NCBI GenBank assembly: GCA_020056205.1
Contig: JAGVIF010000325.1
Location: forward strand, 1 to 6,537
DNA length: 6,537 bases
Direction: 5' to 3'
Origin: Lentisphaeria bacterium
GTDB taxonomy: Bacteria > Verrucomicrobiota > Lentisphaeria > Victivallales > GWF2-50-93
The notes under the pieces are model-generated. The model saw only the letters and a program-made list of their open reading frames with translations. It did no database searches and was not told the origin of the DNA. The translations under genes and the position numbers were made by a program. Below are positions 1 to 4,958 of this stretch, one piece after another (the first letter of the stretch is position 1; each line of letters begins with the position of its first letter).

Positions 1-66
1 CTCGACATACCGCCTTGGGTATGCCTCCGGTTTTGTGGCTCGTCTGAATTTCACAATCTCCTTCAT
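1..66 (-). CDS. Possible 5' end of a gene running off the left edge
   Basis: An open frame begins at an ATG at 66 (or, four codons in, at a GTG at 54) and stays open to the window edge, so only 22 codons are visible. The peptide contains KFRRATKPEAYPRRYVE, which is basic and which I do not recognise. The sequence GCCGATGAAGGAGATT before the GTG is the same as that before the DUF1638 start at 4650, with AAGGAG three bases ahead of the start codon. That shared leader is the main reason to suspect a real gene start. Against it, the stretch is short and lies in repeat-rich DNA; a 6-bp hairpin (6-11 with 18-23) also lies inside it. It could simply be part of a dispersed repeat. Confidence 0.25.
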   Translation of the reverse strand, partial: MKEIVKFRRATKPEAYPRRYVE

Positions 67-70
67 CGGC
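52..70 (-). repeat. Shared leader repeat, copy A
   Basis: This stretch matches 4648-4666 at 18 of 19 positions, in the same orientation. On the minus strand both read GCCGATGAAGGAGATT followed by GTG (here) or ATG (at 4650). The one difference falls on the first base of the putative start codon. A 16-base exact match is unlikely by chance in a window this size. Confidence 0.6.
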
Positions 71-205
71 GCTGGTTTTGACTTTTGCAATTGGCTCTAG
101 AGATTGACTTTATGAGAGAGTGTAACATTTTGGAAATAGTTTTCAGTTCATTAACAATATCCATGACCTCTTCCAAACATCCAACTTTTCAAAAGAATTG
201 TACAT
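63..205 (-). pseudogene. Relic of an S23-type four-helix-bundle protein gene (internally deleted)
   Basis: Two frames on the minus strand together look like the two ends of an S23/IVS four-helix-bundle protein (normally about 115-125 residues). From an ATG at 205 the peptide MYNSFEKLDVWKRS resembles the usual N-terminus (a short lead, then a 'DLxVWxRS'-like motif); this frame stops at 143-145. In another frame, from 164 to a stop at 63-65, MDIVNELKTISKMLHSLIKS resembles the usual last helix (E-L-x-x-I-x-K-M-L-x-x-L-I-K-S). The roughly 80 residues that normally lie between these parts are missing and the frame is shifted, so the gene appears to have lost its middle in one deletion near 164. 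The C-terminal tail (SRANCKSQNQRR) is read from the dispersed repeat at 76-90. The family assignment is by pattern recall and was not searched. Confidence 0.5.
76..90. repeat. 15-bp dispersed repeat TTTTGACTTTTGCAA, copy 1
   Basis: This is an exact 15-bp match to 4880-4894 in the same orientation. Here it lies in the tail of the S23 relic and no -10 box follows at a proper distance. At the other copy it provides the -35 box of the leuB-like gene. A shorter related string (GTTTTGCAATT) occurs at the right edge of the window, 6525-6535. Confidence 0.65.
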
Positions 206-216
206 AAAGTATTTTT

Positions 217-251
217 CTTAAAACTTAACACTTTTAACTTAAAACTTTATC
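217..251. repeat. Heptanucleotide tandem repeat (CTTAAAA)n, 5 units
   Basis: Five consecutive 7-base units read CTTAAAA, CTTAACA, CTTTTAA, CTTAAAA and CTTTATC, so the first and fourth are identical and the rest are diverged. On the minus strand the unit reads TTTTAAG. The tract starts 12 bases upstream of the S23 relic's start codon, and its last two bases are within the stop codon of the SDR gene. It is very AT-rich and has no hairpin-plus-U-tract form, so it does not look like a terminator. Confidence 0.6.
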
Positions 252-1110
252 AGACTCCCGAGTACGCCGAAAACGCTCCGTCAATCGGAACAACGATTCC
301 GCTGACAAAACCTGAGGCTTTGTCGTCCGCAAGCCACAACAACGCGCCTGTCAATTCATCAGGCCTTCCAAAACGCCCCATAGGAGTCATGCCGAGAATT
401 TTCTCCGCCCTCGGAGTGAATGAGCCGTCCGGTTTTGTGAGGAGGGAGCGATTTTGATCCGTGATAAAGAATCCGGGCGCTATCGCGTTGACCCTGATGT
501 TCAATTTCGACATGTGGACGGCGAGCCACTGCGTGAAATTGCTGACGGCCGCCTTCGCGCCGCTGTATGCCGGAATTTTCGTAAGCGGACAAAATGCGTT
601 CATGGAAGATATGTTTATTATCACGCCGCCGTTTTTTTCCGCCATCTTTCTTGAGAATACCTGCGTCGGCAAAAGCGTTCCGATAAAATTCAAATTGAAA
701 ACAAATTTCACACCTTCGGGGTCGAGATCAAAGAAGCTTACAAAGCCCTCCGTTCCTATTTTTTTCAAATCGTCTTTCGTCAAAAATTCATTGCTTGTTG
801 TTCCTTTTGGATGATTTCCTCCGGCTCCATTTACGAGAATATCGCAGGGACCGAGTTTATCGCAAATCGCCGCCTCCGCGATTTTAAGGCTCTCTATTTC
901 GAGGACGTTGGCCGCAAACCCGGCGGCTGTCCCTCCCTTCCGCGAGATTTCCGAAGCGACTTTATCGGCCGCCTCTTTTTTCAAATCCAGCGCCGCGACT
1001 TTCGCGCCGCACTCGGCGAGAGATTCGGCCATCGAACCGCAGAGAACCCCTCCGCCGCCGGTTACGACGGCCACCTTTCCTTTTAAATCAACTTTGAATG
1101 GAACAGACAT
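250..1110 (-). CDS. uxuB: SDR-family D-mannonate oxidoreductase (fructuronate reductase)
   Basis: A classical short-chain dehydrogenase/reductase, predicted to interconvert D-fructuronate and D-mannonate with NAD(H) in cytoplasmic glucuronate catabolism. In its 286 residues the dinucleotide-binding motif TGGGGVLCG is at 17-25 and Asp42 at the end of the second strand favours NAD over NADP. The NNAG-like motif NGAGG is at 94-98, the catalytic serine at 168-169, and Tyr182-x3-Lys186 completes the active site. The strings GGGGVLCGSMA, INISSMNAFCPLTKIPAYS and RVNAIAPGFFITDQN are characteristic of the mannonate-reductase SDR subfamily (Bacillus UxuB/YjmF type, unrelated to E. coli UxuB). Length is normal. 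It starts 16 nt after the DeoR-type gene, so co-transcription and control by that regulator are likely. Its ribosome-binding site is weak. No uxuA or uxaC is in view. A related 2-keto-sugar-acid reductase activity remains possible. Confidence 0.85.
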   Translation of the reverse strand: MSVPFKVDLKGKVAVVTGGGGVLCGSMAESLAECGAKVAALDLKKEAADKVASEISRKGGTAAGFAANVLEIESLKIAEAAICDKLGPCDILVNGAGGNHPKGTTSNEFLTKDDLKKIGTEGFVSFFDLDPEGVKFVFNLNFIGTLLPTQVFSRKMAEKNGGVIINISSMNAFCPLTKIPAYSGAKAAVSNFTQWLAVHMSKLNIRVNAIAPGFFITDQNRSLLTKPDGSFTPRAEKILGMTPMGRFGRPDELTGALLWLADDKASGFVSGIVVPIDGAFSAYSGV

Positions 1111-1126
1111 TTCTCAGCGCCTTTTT

Positions 1127-1885
1127 TTATTTTGCGATAATGACTTCAATTTTGTGTTCGCGGAAAATTTTCATAACCTCCTGATTCGGTTTCTTGTCCG
1201 ACACGATAACATCAACCTCCTCGGGGTTTGCGAAATTCGCAAACGCCGGACGCTCAAACTTGTTATGATCGCAGACAATTATCTTTTTCGCCGCGGCCCT
1301 GAGCATCATTCTTTTTGTGTCGGCCTCTATCGCGTTTTCGCTTGAAAAACCGAGTTCGGGGTCAAAACCGGAGCAGCCTATGAACGCTTTATCAACACGT
1401 ATTTTTTCAAGAGCCCTGCAGACCTGGGGCCCGATTATCGAGGCGCTTTGTTTTCTGAGGGAGCCGCCGAGTATCTCGATCGTCGCTTCCGAGTCGGGAG
1501 AACTCAGCTCATTAGCTATCGCGAGACTGTTGGTTACTATGCGGACTTTTCTGCCGCGAATTTCGCGGGCGATGGCGAGCGTTGTTGAACCGGCGTCAAG
1601 AATTATGTTTTCCTTTTCTTTGATTAAGTTGGAGCAAACCCTCGCAATCGCTCTTTTTTCCTTTCCCGCAGTATCCATTTTGTTCAGGATATTGCGCACC
1701 TGCTCAGGATTTTCGGCTATCACCGCGCCTCCGTAGCGCCTGAGCAGAAAACCCTCCTCCTCAAGTTGCGCAAGAAGCTTCCTGACCGTAACCTCGCTCA
1801 CGGAAAGCAGGCTCTTCAGTTCAGAAACCGACGCCCGCTTCTCGGAGAGCAAAAAATCTTTTATCCTCCTGATATTGCCGCTCAT
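1127..1885 (-). CDS. DeoR/GlpR-family transcriptional regulator
   Basis: A 252-residue repressor-type protein of normal family length. Residues 1-55 form the N-terminal winged helix-turn-helix, with the recognition region SVSEVTVRKLLAQLEEEGFLLRRYGGAV matching the DeoR signature in position and spacing. The C-terminal sugar-phosphate sensor domain (about 75-235) shows LDAGSTT at 96-102, TNS at 118-120, the GCSGFDPELGFSS block at 170-182 and the CDHNKF block at 205-210. All of these are typical of the ISOCOT-fold effector pocket. The start at 1885 is preceded by a full AAGGAGG (1890-1896) with a 4-nt gap. Gene order suggests it controls the adjacent mannonate oxidoreductase gene and perhaps its own expression. 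The effector, probably a phosphorylated sugar or sugar-acid intermediate, cannot be read from the sequence. Confidence 0.9.
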   Translation of the reverse strand: MSGNIRRIKDFLLSEKRASVSELKSLLSVSEVTVRKLLAQLEEEGFLLRRYGGAVIAENPEQVRNILNKMDTAGKEKRAIARVCSNLIKEKENIILDAGSTTLAIAREIRGRKVRIVTNSLAIANELSSPDSEATIEILGGSLRKQSASIIGPQVCRALEKIRVDKAFIGCSGFDPELGFSSENAIEADTKRMMLRAAAKKIIVCDHNKFERPAFANFANPEEVDVIVSDKKPNQEVMKIFREHKIEVIIAK

Positions 1886-1918
1886 AAGTCCTCCTTAATT
1901 ATGAATCGAAATGTGAAT

Positions 1919-1946
1919 ACTATAAATTCAAAACTTAATATTACAA
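1919..1946 (-). promoter_or_regulatory. Possible promoter for the deoR-type/uxuB pair
   Basis: Read on the minus strand, TTGTAA (1946-1941) is followed by a 16-nt spacer and TATAGT (1924-1919), about 33 nt before the start codon of the regulator. The -35 box overlaps the stop codon of the MBL-fold gene. The gap between these two genes (55 nt) contrasts with the 4-nt overlaps upstream, which fits a new transcription unit starting here. The match is moderate and the region is AT-rich, so chance matches are easy. Confidence 0.35.
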
Positions 1947-2564
1947 ATCGAAATCAAAAAAAGGATTGTTGGCCTTTTCTTCGGCGACGGTTGTTGCGGG
2001 GCCGTGCCCCGGCAGTATTTTTGTGTCCGGCGGAAGAGACAGGACTTTTTCTTTCAGGGACCTGACCAGCGCCTCATGGTCTCCTCCAGGCAAATCCGTT
2101 CTTCCCACGGAATGTTTAAATATGCTGTCGCCCGAAAAGAGGACGGATTCGCGCGGCAAATAAAAGCACGAAGAGCCTTTCGTATGACCCGGACAGTGAA
2201 TAAGCCGCAATAGGCAGTCCGCAGGGAGTTTTGTGACAGGCTCGGGCGGATTCTTGACACGGGGAATCCACGGGGGAAGCGCGTTGTCAGGGCTTTTATA
2301 AAGAGGCAAATCGTCGTGATGAAGGAAACAAAATCCGACCGGAAGCCGCTCCATCAACGGTCTGACCGCGCCAATGTGGTCAATATGTCCGTGCGTCAAA
2401 ATTATTCCGCATTTTGAAAAGACAAACGATTTTGCCGCCTTCAATATCTTGTCCTCCTCCGCTCCGGGGTCAATCACATAAAGCGTATCGGAAGAATCGT
2501 CCATCAGGAGATAACAATTCTCCTCTAAAAATCCCACCACCACCGTTTTAATTCCGGTCTTCAT
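1941..2564 (-). CDS. MBL-fold metallo-hydrolase (glyoxalase II-like)
   Basis: A 207-residue, single-domain metallo-beta-lactamase-fold hydrolase with a complete dinuclear metal site. THGHIDHIGA at 57-66 supplies His58, His60, Asp62 and His63; His127 lies in CPGHT, Asp146 in FSGDSIF and His187 in LPGHGP. The GRTDLPGG motif at 154-161 and the closing TTVAEEKANNPFF are typical of the YcbL/GloB-like group, which hydrolyses thioesters such as hydroxyacyl-glutathione or related substrates. The exact substrate cannot be assigned. No signal peptide is seen, so it should be cytoplasmic. Its ATG overlaps the stop of the permease gene (ATGA, 2561-2564), giving translational coupling. AAGG lies 5 nt ahead of the start, inside the permease gene. 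A link in function to the permease and the DUF1638 protein is inferred from operon position only. Confidence 0.9.
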   Translation of the reverse strand: MKTGIKTVVVGFLEENCYLLMDDSSDTLYVIDPGAEEDKILKAAKSFVFSKCGIILTHGHIDHIGAVRPLMERLPVGFCFLHHDDLPLYKSPDNALPPWIPRVKNPPEPVTKLPADCLLRLIHCPGHTKGSSCFYLPRESVLFSGDSIFKHSVGRTDLPGGDHEALVRSLKEKVLSLPPDTKILPGHGPATTVAEEKANNPFFDFDL

Positions 2565-3865
2565 TCAAGCCTTATCCTCGGGTCAACCCATGCGTTTAAA
2601 ATATCCGCGAGCATGTTAAAACAAATAAAAATAACTGATGTGAGAAGAACAAGCGCCTTCAGCATTTGTATATCGGAATTCCTCAGGGCGTTGATTGACG
2701 CGAAGCCGAGCCCGGGAATTCCGAAAAAACTTTCAAGGAGCAGGCTCCCGGTGAACAGGAAAGGCAGAACAGTCGAGGCCCTTGCAATTATCGGAACGGC
2801 CGCATTCCCAAGCATGTGCTTAAGATAAATGACAACAGGGCTGCACCCCTTCGCGGCAGCGGTTCTCAAATATTCTTTTTTGAGTTCATTCGCGAACACC
2901 GTCCTGTAAAAACGCACACTCCCTCCGAGACCGCTTACGGTTCCAAGTATCACCGGCAGAATCAGATACGACGCGTTTTCAAATCCCCACACCGGGAAAA
3001 GGCCGAGATAATAAGCGAAAAACCACTGTCCCAGCACAATCAGGACAATATAACTCACGCTCATTCCAAAAACCGACACCGCAGTTATCGCGCGATCCGG
3101 CCATTTTCCAATGAACATGACTGCGAAAATCGCAAGCGGGATGGAGATGACAAGCTCCAGAATGAATATCGGCAGCATGAGGCCGAGCGACGGCCATACG
3201 CTTCTCCATATCACAGAGTCCACTCTTTCCCGCGTAACCAATGTCTTCCCGAAATTAAAAAACTTTATGTAAGGGAATTCGGAAGAAAAGCTTGCCATCT
3301 CTTTAATCGCGCTAAATATTTGAGAATCAAGAGGCTTGTGATTTTTTTTATAAAATGCGGCGGAATAGAGGCGTGTTTCGGCAAGGGCCTTGAGTTTTAT
3401 TTTATCCGAAGGGTTGTTCAGGGGAATTTTAACTTTCGAGAAGGAGTCAGATTCAATAGTTCTGCCGTCGAAATCTATGGCTCCGTCAAATTTTACTTCC
3501 GCCAGAAACACGCGCTCATCGGATTGGAAATTTTTTGAGAATAAAATTTCCGTCCCCTTCGGCAGGGACAGCGAGTTTCCGGTCTGACAGGAATTTTCCG
3601 GCAGTAAAACTCCGCTATATTGTCTTTCAGACGCAAAATCGGCGGATGAATAAATCTCGGTTTTTTTCCATCTTCCGTAAATCAGGGGCTTGTTCGAGTC
3701 GAGGCGCTCCCTTAAATTCTCCAGTTCCGACGGCGATGGATTTTTTCCAAGCAGCATAGAGCTTGGATCGCCGGCCGCCACGCGGAAAAGAAGAAAAGTT
3801 ATAAAAAGGACGCCGACAATCACGAGGATTGAATACATCAGTTTTCTTGTTATGTATTTTATCAT
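2561..3865 (-). CDS. ABC transporter permease, OppB/DppB family, with large extra domain
   Basis: An inner-membrane permease of the peptide/nickel/oligosaccharide importer family (BPD_transp_1). The first membrane helix is at about 9-29, followed by the family's RVAAGDP motif (28-33) and a RERLDSNKPL segment (52-61). The membrane core from about 220 holds five further hydrophobic segments. EYLRTAAAKGCS at 331-342 is the EAA loop that docks the ATPase; FGIPGLG is at 381-387 and the C-terminus DPRIRLE is characteristic. Family members are usually about 305-340 residues, but this one has 434. The excess lies between residue 62 and FNFGKTLVTRERVD (203-216), a mostly polar, beta-prone block expected on the outer face of the membrane. 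The start overlaps the stop of the DUF1638 gene (ATGA, 3862-3865). No partner permease, ATPase or binding protein is present here. Confidence 0.9.
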   Translation of the reverse strand: MIKYITRKLMYSILVIVGVLFITFLLFRVAAGDPSSMLLGKNPSPSELENLRERLDSNKPLIYGRWKKTEIYSSADFASERQYSGVLLPENSCQTGNSLSLPKGTEILFSKNFQSDERVFLAEVKFDGAIDFDGRTIESDSFSKVKIPLNNPSDKIKLKALAETRLYSAAFYKKNHKPLDSQIFSAIKEMASFSSEFPYIKFFNFGKTLVTRERVDSVIWRSVWPSLGLMLPIFILELVISIPLAIFAVMFIGKWPDRAITAVSVFGMSVSYIVLIVLGQWFFAYYLGLFPVWGFENASYLILPVILGTVSGLGGSVRFYRTVFANELKKEYLRTAAAKGCSPVVIYLKHMLGNAAVPIIARASTVLPFLFTGSLLLESFFGIPGLGFASINALRNSDIQMLKALVLLTSVIFICFNMLADILNAWVDPRIRLE

Positions 3866-4650
3866 TGCGCCTTTTTTCCTTTTTTCAAAATCATTATATC
3901 GTCGCCTTGGCAGACAGTGTCGTTCTCCGTGAGAATCAGGAATTCCTCATCGCTCCAGTCTCCGTCCATAAGTTTTTGCAGGAGAGACAGATTCCCATTG
4001 ATTTCTTTAAATAAAAGATTGCCTTTTTCCGCTTCGCGGCATCCGGTTTCGCGATAGGCTTCTATGTTTCCAAGCCCTGTGTTTATAAATGATATGGCGG
4101 TGTAATTTTTTTCAATGCCGCCGCCGATTGACGATATTATGAACTGCGCGTTTTCCGCGCCGTATTTTTCGCTGAGTTCCTCAATAGAACAGTCAAGCCC
4201 AAGCCTTGACATTACGGACATGCCTTTTAAATCCTCAAGGTTGTCTGAATCTCTTTCTATCCAACCCGATGAAAGATAATATGTTCCGGGTTCCGAATCG
4301 AAATTTTCCCTGTAGCGTTCTTTGCTTCCGAGCAGGAGCGTTATGCAGTCATGAGCTCTCGGTATCACGACCGGGATTTTTCCGGCGCTGATCCCTGAAA
4401 TCCCATTGCTGCAAAGCCCGAATCCAAGGAGTATCGCGTCATATCTGCCTTGCCCCGCGCGTGATATTCGCTCTTGAATTCTTGATCTCATGTCTCCGCA
4501 CGGTAAATCATGATACCCCTGCGAGCAAAACTCTATGTCCACAATATTTTTCGACCTCGCGGCGCAAAAAAAAAGCTCCCTGTGAAGAACCTCGCAGGCA
4601 ATGAGCAGAAATCTTTTAAAGTTGTGATGTCCTATAGAATATTCCGGCAT
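3862..4650 (-). CDS. DUF1638 domain-containing protein
   Basis: A cytoplasmic protein of about 262 residues that I recognise as DUF1638 (PF07796), a family of unknown function. Family-like blocks, numbered from the 4650 start, are LLIACEVLHREL (15-26), YDAILLGFGLCSNG (70-83), IPVVIPRAHDCITLLLG (92-108) and GTYYLSSGWIERD (122-134). Conserved-looking Cys19, Cys42, Cys51, Cys80, His100 and Cys102 could bind a metal or cofactor, which is inference. From memory, relatives often lie near corrinoid-dependent methyltransferase genes, but none is present here. The upstream ATG at 4662 gives four more residues. I prefer 4650 because AAGGAG precedes it, a strong hairpin (4664-4690) abuts the 4662 start, and the same leader occurs before the start at 54; the 3-nt spacing is short. 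Its stop overlaps the permease start by 4 nt, so the two are probably coupled. Confidence 0.85.
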   Translation of the reverse strand: MPEYSIGHHNFKRFLLIACEVLHRELFFCAARSKNIVDIEFCSQGYHDLPCGDMRSRIQERISRAGQGRYDAILLGFGLCSNGISGISAGKIPVVIPRAHDCITLLLGSKERYRENFDSEPGTYYLSSGWIERDSDNLEDLKGMSVMSRLGLDCSIEELSEKYGAENAQFIISSIGGGIEKNYTAISFINTGLGNIEAYRETGCREAEKGNLLFKEINGNLSLLQKLMDGDWSDEEFLILTENDTVCQGDDIMILKKGKKAQ

Positions 4651-4666
4651 AATCTCCTTCATCGGC
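4648..4666 (-). repeat. Shared leader repeat, copy B (ribosome-binding site of DUF1638 gene)
   Basis: On the minus strand this reads GCCGATGAAGGAGATT then ATG. It matches 52-70 at 18 of 19 positions. It carries the AAGGAG that decides between the two candidate starts (4662 and 4650). Confidence 0.6.
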
Positions 4667-4690
4667 CTCTGCGCGGCGCGCAGACAGGCC
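4664..4690. other. Strong GC-rich hairpin in the DUF1638 operon leader
   Basis: CTGCGCG (4669-4675) pairs with CGCGCAG (4677-4683) around one central base. The stem is extended by GGCCT (4664-4668) with AGGCC (4686-4690) after a 2-nt bulge. In the minus-strand transcript it ends one base before the 4662 ATG and 13 bases before the 4650 ATG. The equivalent region of the other leader copy (around 70) lacks it, so it looks like an inserted palindrome. No U-tract follows on either strand, so a terminator is unlikely. Confidence 0.55.
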
Positions 4691-4697
4691 GGCTTTG

Positions 4698-4736
4698 ACC
4701 TAAGTTTTGCGGTTCAATCAGCCGAATTTAAATTAA
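4698..4736 (+). repeat. Outer inverted repeat, left copy
   Basis: The first 22 bases (4698-4719) are an exact reverse complement of 6150-6171. Similarity continues inward to 4736 against 6133, for about 34 of 39 positions. It flanks the leuB-like gene on its promoter side. Confidence 0.8.
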
Positions 4737-4737
4737 A

Positions 4738-4798
4738 GGAGCGCGGGTTTTCCAACCCGCGAGTTTCTTCTGCTGGCGGGTAAGAAAACCCGCCCTCC
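4738..4798. repeat. Paired palindromes (REP/BIME-like element)
   Basis: There are two hairpins in tandem. CGCGGGTT (4742-4749) pairs with AACCCGCG (4754-4761) over a TTCC loop, and GGCGGGT (4775-4781) pairs with ACCCGCC (4788-4794) over a 6-base loop. The second is an imperfect inverted copy of the first: both read GGAG(C/G)GCGGGTTTTC outward from the GGAG at 4738 and the CTCC at 4798. An inverted pair of similar palindromes is the layout of bacterial BIMEs. It lies between the two halves of the left inverted-repeat element and is absent from the right copy, which suggests insertion. Confidence 0.7.
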
Positions 4799-4842
4799 GT
4801 TATTTTATAGAGTATAAACTCCATGTCTCTACTTGACAAGCG

Positions 4843-4875
4843 CCTACGCTGCACTGCTCAAATGCAAAATGCAGG
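4843..4875 (-). repeat. Inner inverted repeat, left copy
   Basis: The reverse complement of this 33-bp stretch matches 6078-6110 at 28 of 33 positions, sharing CATTTTGC and TTTGAGCAG. It continues directly into the 15-bp repeat at 4880-4894. Confidence 0.75.
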
Positions 4876-4879
4876 TTGA

Positions 4880-4894
4880 TTTTGACTTTTGCAA
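4880..4894. repeat. 15-bp dispersed repeat TTTTGACTTTTGCAA, copy 2
   Basis: This is an exact match to 76-90. Its TTGACT is the -35 box of the promoter at 4882-4910, so repeat and promoter overlap. Confidence 0.65.
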
Positions 4895-4910
4895 CCGACC
4901 CTGTTATATT
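4882..4910 (+). promoter_or_regulatory. Sigma-70-type promoter of the leuB-like gene
   Basis: TTGACT (4882-4887), a 17-nt spacer and TATATT (4905-4910), with TG one base ahead of the -10 box (extended -10). This is close to the housekeeping consensus with ideal spacing. Transcription would start near 4917, leaving a leader of about 40 nt before the ATG at 4959. No attenuator, T-box or other leucine-responsive leader fits in that space. Confidence 0.7.
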
Positions 4911-4949
4911 ACGCCCCTTTGCATCAAAATCAACAGCGTAAATATCATT

Positions 4950-4954
4950 GGAGG
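4950..4954 (+). promoter_or_regulatory. Ribosome-binding site GGAGG deciding the leuB-like start
   Basis: GGAGG lies 4 nt before the ATG at 4959. The frame stays open back to an ATG at 4833, but that longer form would begin upstream of the predicted promoter and lacks a comparable site, so 4959 is chosen. Confidence 0.8.
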
Positions 4955-4958
4955 AAAA

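Noticed and set aside
461..814. Plus-strand open frames opposite the SDR gene
   Set aside because: The opposite strand encodes a full-length SDR with all active-site motifs. The plus-strand frames show no recognisable motif.
2816..3538. Long plus-strand open frame (240 codons) opposite the permease gene
   Set aside because: It is antisense to a clearly recognisable membrane protein, and its translation is rich in Arg, His and Lys with no family motif, as expected of a shadow frame.
4738..4798. Bidirectional rho-independent terminator between the divergent genes
   Set aside because: The stems are GC-rich, but no T-run follows on either side. The genes diverge from this region, so a terminator would have nothing to terminate from within the window.
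4833..4958. N-terminal extension of the leuB-like protein from an ATG at 4833
   Set aside because: The extra 42 codons cover the predicted promoter and part of a repeat and have no ribosome-binding site, while GGAGG stands right before the ATG at 4959. The family N-terminus (KIAVIPGDG) begins just after that start.
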